Source of the DNA: an uncultured Muribaculaceae bacterium
GTDB lineage: Bacteria > Bacteroidota > Bacteroidia > Bacteroidales > Muribaculaceae
Length of the DNA: 6,629 nt
Direction of reading: 5' to 3'
Assembly: GCA_947178235.1 (NCBI GenBank)
Contig: CAMWXQ010000062.1
Span: 1-6,629 of the forward strand
The notes under the pieces were generated by a model. The model had not been told where the DNA came from and ran no database searches. It saw nothing but the letters and a program-made list of their open reading frames with translations. Positions 1 through 6,629 of the stretch are shown here, in pieces; the first letter of the stretch is position 1; each line of letters starts with the position of its first letter. The position numbers and the translations under genes are program-made.

Positions 1-51
1 CCGCCCATACCCGCCGAGATGGCCGACGTGGCCGTGAGGGTAGAGTGGTGA
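1..51 (+). CDS. Possible 3' end of an upstream gene (partial)
   Basis: Frame 1 is open from the window edge and ends at TGA 49-51, giving the tail PPIPAEMADVAVRVEW. The codons (GCC, GAG, GTG, GAC) match the usage of the genes downstream, which is the only support. Seventeen codons are too few to identify a family, and frame 3 is also open through this stretch, so the assignment is weak. If real, this gene ends 54 bases before the GTPase gene on the same strand and could be part of the same transcript. Confidence 0.25.
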   Translation, partial: PPIPAEMADVAVRVEW

Positions 52-75
52 ATAACCCCAAACATGAAAACCAAT

Positions 76-88
76 GCGCATCATGCGC
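76..88. promoter_or_regulatory. 13-bp dyad upstream of the metal GTPase gene
   Basis: GCGCAT, one base, ATGCGC: a perfect dyad with 6-bp arms and a single central base, lying 17 bases before the ATG at 106. A one-base spacer cannot form an RNA hairpin without losing pairs, so the geometry suits a dimeric DNA-binding protein better. COG0523 metallochaperones are often controlled by Zur-type zinc repressors, so an operator role is possible, but the sequence does not resemble any Zur box I can cite, and no TAnnTTTG promoter is visible in 1-105. Chance occurrence cannot be excluded. Confidence 0.25.
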
Positions 89-105
89 CCAAAATATAAA
101 GAACT

Positions 106-1397
106 ATGAAAGTTACCCCCATACTGCTGCTCACCGGATACCTCGGTAGCGGAAAGACAACACTGGTCAACCATATCCTCACCAACGAGCGCGGAATCAA
201 GTTCGCCGTAATCGTCAACGACATCGGCGAGGTCAACATCGACGCCGACCTCATCGAGCGCGGAGGAGTGGTCGACTCGAAGGATGACAGCCTCGTGGCC
301 CTCTCGAACGGCTGCATCTGCTGCACCCTCAAAATGGACCTCGTGAAGCAGATTGACGACATCCTCGCCATGAAGCGATTCGACTATATCGTCATCGAGG
401 CCTCGGGCATCTGCGAGCCCGCTCCCATCGCCCAGACCATCTGCTCGATACCTCAGCTCGGTGCTGCCGGCACTCAGAACGGTCTGCCCCGCCTGGACTG
501 TATCGTCACCGTAGTCGACGCCCTGCGCCTGCGCGACGAATTCGGCTCGGGCGAGGGTCTCCGCAAGGAGAATATCGACGAGGAGGACATCGAGAACCTC
601 ATAATCCAACAGATAGAGTTCTGCAACATCGTCATCCTCAACAAGGTCTCGGAGGTTTCCGCCGAGGAGCGCCACATGATCGAGGCAACTCTGCGAGCCA
701 TCCAGCCTAAGGCCCGCATCATCCCGACGGACTACTGTGACGTAGACCTCGCGGAGATCATCAACACCAATATATTTGACTTCGGTGCCGTGGCGACCTC
801 CGCGTCGTGGATACGCGAGCTCGACCGCGACAATGCCGAGGTGGCCGAGGATGAAAAGCACTTCCACGAGCATCACCATCACCATGAGCATCATCATGAG
901 CATGACCACGACCATGATCACGGGCACGAGCATCACCACCATCACGAGGAGGGATGCCACGCCGACGAGGGGGGCGAGTGTACATGCGGACACCACCATC
1001 ATCATCACCACCACGGCGAGGGTGAGGCCGAGGAATACGGCATCGGCACCTTTGTCTACTACCGCCGCCCCGCCTTCGACCTCAACAAGTTCGACTACCT
1101 CTGTGCTACGGCTTGGCCGAAGGAGGTCATCCGCTGCAAGGGCATCTGCTACTTCGCCTCGAATCCCGACATGAGCTATCTGTTCGAGACCGCGGGGCGT
1201 CAGAAGGTTCTCCGCGAGGCGGGTCTGTGGTATGTAACCGCCCCCGAGGAGGAGTTCAAGCAGCTTCTCGAACAGGATCCGGGCCTCATGCGCGACTGGG
1301 ATGAGGACTACGGCGACAGGATGATCAAGCTCGTCTTTATTGGCCGCGACATGGACCGCAAGGCCATCATCGAGGCTCTCGACAACTGCCTCGCACG

Positions 1398-1401
<4 letters not shown>
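106..1401 (+). CDS. CobW/COG0523 (G3E) GTPase, His-rich metal chaperone
   Basis: A 431-residue protein of the G3E P-loop GTPase family, whose COG0523 members use GTP to deliver or insert metals (zinc, cobalt, iron) into client proteins in the cytoplasm. Seen: Walker A GYLGSGKT at 11-18; the family metal motif GCICC at 69-73 (C70, C72, C73); EASG at 98-101 near the switch II/Walker B region; a segment IIQQIEFCNIVILNK (166-180) ending in the guanine-specificity motif, which reads NKVS (179-182) instead of NKxD; a His-rich insert at 252-303; and a CobW C-terminal domain from about 310 to the end (GIGTFVYYRRPAFD onward). The insert has 29 histidines plus C284, C292 and C294. The start ATG at 106 puts Walker A at the usual distance from the N-terminus; the upstream region is A-rich with no clear Shine-Dalgarno. 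The stop overlaps the next gene's start (ATGA). Zinc is the most likely metal given the His tract, but cobalt or nickel cannot be ruled out; a cobalamin role has no contextual support. Confidence 0.92.
859..1014 (+). repeat. CAY-rich low-complexity tract coding the His-rich insert
   Basis: This stretch encodes residues 252-303, with three main His blocks: 252-264, 266-280 (alternating H with D/E/G, then five H) and 296-303 (eight H). Between the last two lies GCHADEGGECTCG, carrying three cysteines including a CxC. At DNA level it is a degenerate array of CAT/CAC codons broken by GAG/GAC, so length changes by slippage or recombination between strains are plausible. A tract like this commonly serves as a metal buffer or storage site in metallochaperones. 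Confidence 0.85.
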
Positions 1402-3179
<1,778 letters not shown>

Positions 3180-3193
3180 AAAACTCTCAGACC

Positions 3194-5698
3194 ATGAAAA
3201 GATTGCTGCTCCCCATCCTACTCGCGGCCCCGCTCGCCGTCATGGCGGGTGGCGACGCTCTTTGGGATGGTTTTGTGACGCCTCCCGACAGTGTACGCAC
3301 CAAGGTTTGGTGGTTCCACGGCGAGACCCCGACTACCCGCGAGGGTATCGACGCCGACCTGCGCGAATTCAAGGCCAAAGGGGTAGGGGGCGTGGTCTTC
3401 TACGACCAAGTCCACTCGAAGGCCCGCGGGGCCGCTCCCTCGATGTCTCCCGAGTGGTGGGAGATGCTGAAATACGCCGCGCGCAGGGCCCGCGAGGAGG
3501 GGCTCGGCTTCGAGGTCGCCGCCTCGAACGGCTATGTGGCGGGTGGCCCTTGGATCACGCCCGACCTCGGGATGCAGCGTACGGCGTGGACCGATACGGT
3601 GGTCGAGGTGGAGCCAGACGGACACCTCGATCTGCGCTTCGGTCCCTCGGGAGAGTGGTACAGGGATATAGCCACTGTGGCGTTCCCCGAGCCCGCGGAT
3701 GCCGAGACATTCGGGATGCTCTCGGATCGTCTGTGGGTTGAGGATGGTGATACGGCTACAATCACGCTCGACTGCGGACACCCCATTGAGGCCCGCGCCA
3801 TCACATACGAGGTCTCGCCCCGAGGCAAGGGTTCGACAGGTTCCATGAATATCCCCGGGCCACCCTCCGAGCGATATTTCGGTGGAAAGTATTTCGAGCT
3901 ACCACCGATCGGCAGCCTCGAATACAGCCCCGATGGGGAGCAGTGGTTCCGTGCCGCCGAATTGAGCGGTGTCGAGAGCGTAATAGGCCATAAGTCGAAG
4001 GAGCGCACAGTCAGTTTTCCCGCAGTCCGTGGCCGATGGTTCCGCGTGCGGCTCCACGACTGGCTCGGGCCCGACCCGACGCTGAGGAAGCTCTACATAG
4101 ACCACATCCGTCTCACGACGCGCGACCTCACCGACAACTGGGAGGTCAAGAGCGGGCTGCGCACCGAGGTCTCATATCCCCGAGCCATCGGCGGAGAGCA
4201 TGGTGCATTTGACCTGTCAGAAGTCCGCGACCTCACCGCGGGGCTCGGGGCGGACGGACACCTCACGGCCACTTTGCCCGAAGGACGCTGGCACATCATC
4301 CGCATGGGCCATCAGCCCACAGGCGCCCGTACCAAGCACGGACGCGCCAATCTTCTCGGCCCCGAGGCAGACGTCATGTCGGCCCGCGCCGCCGAGACCC
4401 ACTACCGAAATTACTTCAAGGCCATACACGACACCCTCGCCGCACAGGGCACTCCTCCCGCAGGGATGTGTATGGACAGCCACGAGGCGGGTATAGCCAA
4501 CTGGACCCCCGGGTTCGAAGCTCGTTTCGAGGCCACCGCGGGGTACCCGGTCGCGCCTTGGATTCCCGCACTCGCGGGTTATATAATAGGTACGCGCGAG
4601 GAGACCGATGGCTTCCTGCGTGACTTCCGCCGAGCCATCTCCGAGACCATCGCCACGGAATTCTACGGCACCCTCGCACGTCTATGCCGCGAGGACGGCG
4701 TGGATTTCACATCGCAGGCCATGCTCAATATCGCCAACGACAACCTCCTCAGCCGCTCCGTCGCCTCGAAGCCGCAGGGGGAGTTCTGGGCCTATCAGAC
4801 CGACGGCAACTATGACGTGCTCGACGCTGCCTCCGCCGCACACCTCTACGGCCACCCCATAGCCTCTGGTGAGGCGTTCACCGACACTCCCTATGGGACA
4901 CCGTGGGATGAGCTCATGCGCATCGCCGACCTCGCATACTGCCGCGGCATCAATGAGTTCGCCGTCTGCGCCTCATCCTATCAGCCCGACCTCACGGCCA
5001 AGTATGACGACTCCAACTCTGCCCACCCATACATCTTCCACCGCCTCAATCCCGACTGGGAGAGCTCGCGCGCCTTTTGGGACGCACAGGCGCGTTCGAC
5101 ATGGATGATGCGCCACGGACGCCCCTCGGTAGACCTCCTCGTCTACATCGGCGAGGAGTATCCCGTCAAGACAATGGCATACCGTCTGCCCGAGATGCCG
5201 CAGGGGTTCAACTTCGACGTCTGCAACCGCGACGCCCTGCTCGGACACCTCAGCGTAGCCGATGGCGCAATCGAGGCCGAGGGAGGGATGCGCTACAAGG
5301 CTATCATCGTGCAGGGACGCACCCATATCTCGCCCGAGGCACGCGCGAAGCTGCTCGCTATGGAACGCGAGGGGGCCACGGTCATTTGGGCCAATCTCGG
5401 CGAGTCCGTGGCCGAGCGCCTCTACCGCGAGGGGATATACCCCGATGTAGAGGCCGAGAAGGGAGAGGGTCTCAGATTCTTCCACCGCACGGACCCCACG
5501 GCAGAAGTCTATCTCGTCTACAATCATTCCGACGCTCAGTGGTCGGGAGATATGCGGCTGCGCGAATGTCGGGGTCGCACTGTTGCCGAGGCATGGGATC
5601 GTGATTCCCTCACACGCCGCCCACTCACTCTCGACAGCGACGGCAGAGTACCTCTCAGCCTTGAACCTCACCAGACCCTATTCATCGTGGCCCGATAA
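3194..5698 (+). CDS. Secreted GH106-like glycoside hydrolase
   Basis: An 834-residue protein. I chose ATG 3194 over the in-frame ATG at 3152 because 3194 yields a clean signal peptide (MKRLLLPILLAAPLAVMA, probable cleavage near AVMA/GG) and avoids overlap with uup, which ends 14 bases upstream. There is no lipobox Cys, so a periplasmic or secreted location is inferred. The N-terminal part has the family-like WWFHGETPTTREGIDADL (39-56) followed by KGVGGVVFYD (62-71), a TIM-barrel-like start. Residues about 180-310 contain a beta-rich inserted segment. The barrel resumes with MDSHEAGIANWTPGF (427-441), the FxxDFRRxI region (474-482), QGEFW (528-532), HLYGHPIASGEAFT (550-563) and YCRGINEFAVCASSYQP (582-598). 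E431, E530 and E560 are candidate catalytic or substrate acids; I infer this from motif conservation, not structure. The order matches GH106 alpha-L-rhamnosidase-like proteins, though at 834 residues it is shorter than characterised GH106 enzymes of about 1,100. No SusC/D or sulfatase neighbours indicate the substrate. Confidence 0.8.
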   Translation: MKRLLLPILLAAPLAVMAGGDALWDGFVTPPDSVRTKVWWFHGETPTTREGIDADLREFKAKGVGGVVFYDQVHSKARGAAPSMSPEWWEMLKYAARRAREEGLGFEVAASNGYVAGGPWITPDLGMQRTAWTDTVVEVEPDGHLDLRFGPSGEWYRDIATVAFPEPADAETFGMLSDRLWVEDGDTATITLDCGHPIEARAITYEVSPRGKGSTGSMNIPGPPSERYFGGKYFELPPIGSLEYSPDGEQWFRAAELSGVESVIGHKSKERTVSFPAVRGRWFRVRLHDWLGPDPTLRKLYIDHIRLTTRDLTDNWEVKSGLRTEVSYPRAIGGEHGAFDLSEVRDLTAGLGADGHLTATLPEGRWHIIRMGHQPTGARTKHGRANLLGPEADVMSARAAETHYRNYFKAIHDTLAAQGTPPAGMCMDSHEAGIANWTPGFEARFEATAGYPVAPWIPALAGYIIGTREETDGFLRDFRRAISETIATEFYGTLARLCREDGVDFTSQAMLNIANDNLLSRSVASKPQGEFWAYQTDGNYDVLDAASAAHLYGHPIASGEAFTDTPYGTPWDELMRIADLAYCRGINEFAVCASSYQPDLTAKYDDSNSAHPYIFHRLNPDWESSRAFWDAQARSTWMMRHGRPSVDLLVYIGEEYPVKTMAYRLPEMPQGFNFDVCNRDALLGHLSVADGAIEAEGGMRYKAIIVQGRTHISPEARAKLLAMEREGATVIWANLGESVAERLYREGIYPDVEAEKGEGLRFFHRTDPTAEVYLVYNHSDAQWSGDMRLRECRGRTVAEAWDRDSLTRRPLTLDSDGRVPLSLEPHQTLFIVAR

Positions 5699-5904
5699 CC
5701 TCCTCGACATTGCATAACTGCGCCAAAAGTATGCAGAGTGTTAAATATAGGCGTTGATTTATACAATAATTTGCATAATTTAACCATAAAAAATCTCGAC
5801 ACGAAAAAATACCTAAAAAAAGTTTGTCGGGTCAAAAATTTGTATTACCTTTGCATCGTTTTTGAAGCTTAAATATTGTTCAATAATTTAACTAAACAAG
5901 AAAA
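5699..5904. other. AT-rich intergenic region with promoter
   Basis: This 206-base gap is sharply AT-richer than the flanking genes. No convincing hairpin-plus-T-run terminator follows the hydrolase stop; CGACA (in the 5790s) and TGTCG (5825-5829) are complementary but separated by a long A-rich loop. TTGCATAA occurs twice as a direct repeat (5710-5717 and 5771-5778, 61 bp apart), possibly a regulator site or chance. The downstream end holds the promoter of the lipoprotein gene and its leader, including a weak AU hairpin (about 5869-5891). No coding potential is seen. Confidence 0.7.
5823..5853 (+). promoter_or_regulatory. Bacteroidetes-type sigma-ABfr promoter
   Basis: TTTG at 5823-5826 (-33 element), 19 bp spacer, and TACCTTTG at 5846-5853 followed by C (-7 element). 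This matches the Bacteroidetes primary-sigma consensus TTTG / TAnnTTTG in both boxes and in spacing. Transcription would start around 5860, giving a leader of about 45 nt before the ATG at 5905. The A-tract just upstream (about 5803-5821) could act as an UP-like element, consistent with strong expression. Confidence 0.78.
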
Positions 5905-6105
5905 ATGAAAAAGTTAGTTTTAGTTGCCGCTGTTCTTTTCAGCGCTTCTCTCTTCTCCTGCGGTTCTTCCGATAAGGCTGCTGAGGCCGCTGCCGCTGAC
6001 TCCGCTGAGGTAGTTGCAGTTGAGGAGGAGGTTGTTGTCGTAGAAGACAGCGTAGCTGCTGACACTGTAGCTGCTCCTGCTGACTCCGTAGCTGTTGCTG
6101 AGTAA
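5905..6105 (+). CDS. Small acidic low-complexity lipoprotein
   Basis: A 66-residue protein starting MKKLVLVAAVLFSASLFSC. The basic start, hydrophobic core and lipobox LFSC (16-19) predict signal peptidase II cleavage before C19 and lipid anchoring in the envelope. The mature 48 residues are almost only Ala, Val, Glu, Asp, Ser and Thr, with 12 acidic residues and one Lys (K24), so net charge is about -11. There is a loose repeat of D-S/T-V-A (48-51, 53-56, 60-63). No Trp, Tyr, His or Arg is present and no enzymatic fold is plausible; it resembles the small, repeat-like acidic lipoproteins seen in Bacteroidales, function unknown. The start is preceded by the A-rich sequence AAACAAGAAAA rather than a Shine-Dalgarno, usual for well-translated Bacteroidetes genes. 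Its codons (GCT, GTT, GTA dominant) differ from the GCC/GTC/CTC usage upstream. It appears monocistronic, with its own promoter. Surface exposure is uncertain: the start of the mature chain, GSSDK, is not a clear export signal. Confidence 0.85.
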   Translation: MKKLVLVAAVLFSASLFSCGSSDKAAEAAAADSAEVVAVEEEVVVVEDSVAADTVAAPADSVAVAE

Positions 6106-6146
6106 TCCTTAGGGATCAGCACCGCTCCCCCCATCAGACAGATAGC

Positions 6147-6233
6147 CTACGAATTGCCGAACGTAGATTTGGCATTCCGCAGAAAGTCTTAGCTGATTGC
6201 CTCGGTCCCCCGAGTCTGAGCAACCAGCTTTCT
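6147..6233 (+). other. Structured RNA segment downstream of lipoprotein gene
   Basis: Two adjacent structured elements. First, CTACG (6147-6151) pairs with CGTAG (6162-6166), or alternatively GAATTGCC (6151-6158) with GGCATTC (6171-6177, one bulged T); these are mutually exclusive. Second, a bulged hairpin: AGAAAG (6181-6186) with CTTTCT (6228-6233), CTGATTGC (6193-6200) with GCAACCAG (6220-6227, one A/C mismatch) and an apical CTCGG (6201-6205) with CCGAG (6210-6214) around a TCCC loop. The internal bulges are 6187-6192 and 6215-6219. It would lie in the lipoprotein transcript if that extends to the hairpin at 6281. It could be a stabilising 3' UTR, a processed small RNA or a decayed repeat; I do not recognise a known RNA family. 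Confidence 0.4.
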
Positions 6234-6280
6234 TCTGACCACATTCCCTCATGGGCCCCGCGTCCATGATCCCCGATATA

Positions 6281-6320
6281 CAAGCCCGAGAGCCCCACCG
6301 CCCTCGGGCTTGATGTTTAT
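6281..6320 (+). terminator. Probable intrinsic terminator of the lipoprotein transcript
   Basis: A perfect 10-bp stem: CAAGCCCGAG (6281-6290) pairs with CTCGGGCTTG (6303-6312) around a 12-base loop, followed by ATGTTTATT. The stem is long and GC-rich, but the T-tract is short and interrupted, so termination efficiency is uncertain. It sits 175 bases after the lipoprotein stop, implying a long 3' UTR if it is the real end. Confidence 0.55.
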
Positions 6321-6347
6321 TGCAGATAGGTTGGATGACGCAAGGGT

Positions 6348-6426
6348 GTTCTGTTTCGGTCATGGGAACGGAACAACCGAAACACTGTTCCGCTTTTTCG
6401 TTTCCCCGAGCGGAACGGAACAGAAC
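6348..6426. repeat. Nested palindromic element with GGAAC repeats
   Basis: The ends GTTCTGTTTCG (6348-6358) and CGGAACAGAAC (6416-6426) are complementary over 11 positions with one G-T wobble. Inside, GGAACGGAACA occurs twice as a direct repeat (6365-6375 and 6412-6422), with the inverted copy TGTTCCG at 6386-6392 between them. Further possible stems are TGTTTCGGT (6352-6360) with ACCGAAACA (6376-6384), a perfect 9 bp, and GTTCCGCT (6387-6394) with AGCGGAAC (6409-6416), a perfect 8 bp. These stems compete, so the DNA or RNA could adopt several folds. It is probably a repetitive extragenic or miniature mobile sequence, or a structured RNA; no known family is recognised. Confidence 0.5.
6369..6398 (+). 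terminator. Second terminator-like hairpin with T5
   Basis: CGGAACA (6369-6375) pairs with TGTTCCG (6386-6392), a perfect 7-bp stem with a 10-base loop, followed by C and TTTTT (6394-6398), then CGTTT. Form and T-run are better than those of the hairpin at 6281, so it may be a backup or the main stop for plus-strand transcription. It is embedded in the larger palindromic element, and its right arm can instead pair with 6409-6416. Confidence 0.5.
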
Positions 6427-6492
6427 GGCAAGGCGCCAATCTCCACCGCGCCATCTATGTACACCATATTGTAGATCGCAGTGTACCATGTA

Positions 6493-6604
6493 GTAGGGAC
6501 ATGCCTCCGGCATGTAAAACATACCAACCCAGTATTCTCCCAACGCACAATAATAGATGTTTATGTGTATATGCAACTTGAACATGCCGAAGGCATGTCC
6601 CTAC
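6493..6604. mobile_element. REP doublet / putative REPIN
   Basis: Two 23-bp sequences in inverted orientation, 66 bp apart, differing at one loop base. On the plus strand at 6493-6515: GTAG, GG, then ACATGCC-TCC-GGCATGT, a perfect 7-bp stem. On the minus strand at 6604-6582: GTAG, GG, then ACATGCC-TTC-GGCATGT. A GTAG (or GGAG) tetranucleotide immediately 5' of a small palindrome is the hallmark of REP sequences recognised by RAYT/TnpA-REP Y1 transposases, and two inverted REPs form a REPIN or BIME, the mobile unit. The spacer (6516-6581) has no coding potential, though AAACAT (6517-6522) and ATGTTT (6557-6562) are complementary. No RAYT gene is in the window, so mobilisation would be in trans. 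A minitransposon with 23-bp terminal inverted repeats is the alternative; no target duplication is seen at the ends. Confidence 0.6.
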
Positions 6605-6606
6605 AT

Positions 6607-6629
6607 ATATAATATATCATGTATTATAT
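6607..6629. repeat. AT-rich inverted repeat at window edge
   Basis: ATATAATA (6607-6614) and TATTATAT (6622-6629) are perfect inverted copies around a 7-base loop. It lies directly after the REP doublet and is cut by the window end, so its full extent is unknown. It could be a low-complexity insertion site or part of the next promoter region. Confidence 0.35.

Larger units (their letters stand above)
6106..6629. other. Non-coding, structure-rich downstream region
   Basis: About 520 bases after the lipoprotein gene without a convincing protein gene. Open frames here lack family resemblance and run through palindromic repeats, which produce long open frames by chance. In order it contains small alternative hairpins and an imperfect long hairpin (6147-6233), a 10-bp-stem hairpin (6281-6312), a nested palindromic element with GGAAC repeats (6348-6426), an imperfect inverted pair GTACAC/GTGTAC (6459-6464, 6481-6486), a REP-like inverted doublet (6493-6604) and an AT-only-armed inverted repeat at the window end. 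No tRNA or rRNA signature is recognisable. Confidence 0.7.

Noticed and set aside
4973..5671. Minus-strand 232-codon open frame antisense to the hydrolase
   Set aside because: A shadow of the third-position bias in the hydrolase gene, with no domain or start context.
6106..6120. ATCC-TTAG-GGAT near-palindrome directly after the lipoprotein stop as a terminator
   Set aside because: A 4-bp stem with no T-run; too weak to terminate transcription.
6352..6392. H-type pseudoknot formed by the 9-bp and 7-bp stems
   Set aside because: Only one base would have to span the 9-bp stem, which is sterically impossible; the stems must be alternatives.
6313..6474. Plus-strand 53-codon open frame (MFIADRLDDARVFCFGHGNG...)
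   Set aside because: Its ATG sits directly against the terminator hairpin with no leader or promoter, and most of it is a translation of the GGAAC palindromic element; no similarity is recognised.
6109..6585. Minus-strand 158-codon open frame in the downstream region
   Set aside because: It starts inside the right REP copy and runs antisense through the palindromes, the terminator hairpins and the structured segment. Composition is irregular (Cys, Trp, Arg scattered) and no domain is recognisable.

Overview
The window looks like a chromosomal piece of a GC-rich member of the Bacteroidales, most plausibly Alistipes/Rikenellaceae. The reasons are inferential: coding regions rich in G/C third positions, AT-rich gene starts without clear Shine-Dalgarno sequences, and a textbook Bacteroidetes promoter (TTTG, 19-bp spacer, TAccTTTG) before the last gene. 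No phage, plasmid, CRISPR or insertion-sequence gene is visible.

Layout. Positions 1-51 may hold the tail of an upstream gene. Positions 106-5698 carry three tightly packed plus-strand genes that look co-transcribed: (i) a CobW/COG0523 G3E-family GTPase with a CxCC metal motif and a very long His-rich segment, a probable zinc (or other metal) metallochaperone; (ii) an ABC-F ATPase with the C-terminal coiled-coil typical of Uup, whose ATG overlaps the stop of the GTPase gene by four bases; (iii) a secreted glycoside hydrolase resembling family GH106 (alpha-L-rhamnosidase-like), starting 14 bases after uup. Nothing in the sequence links the three functions, and no SusC/SusD pair or sugar regulator is present, so the shared transcript may reflect packing rather than a pathway.

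Positions 5699-5904 are an AT-rich intergenic stretch ending in a strong promoter for a 66-codon lipoprotein gene (5905-6105). That gene encodes a tiny, strongly acidic Ala/Val/Glu/Asp low-complexity lipoprotein and uses codons (GCT, GTT, GTA) quite different from its neighbours, as expected for a very highly expressed product.

Positions 6106-6629 have no convincing protein gene but much secondary structure: a structured downstream segment (6147-6233), a 10-bp-stem terminator-like hairpin (6281-6312), a nested palindromic element with GGAAC repeats and a second terminator-like hairpin (6348-6426), and two inverted copies of a 23-bp GTAG-headed palindrome (6493-6515 and 6582-6604). The last pair has the architecture of a REP doublet/REPIN, the non-autonomous DNA mobilised by RAYT (TnpA-REP) transposases, and is the best candidate here for something not yet described. 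All assignments come from motif reading alone; no database search was run.
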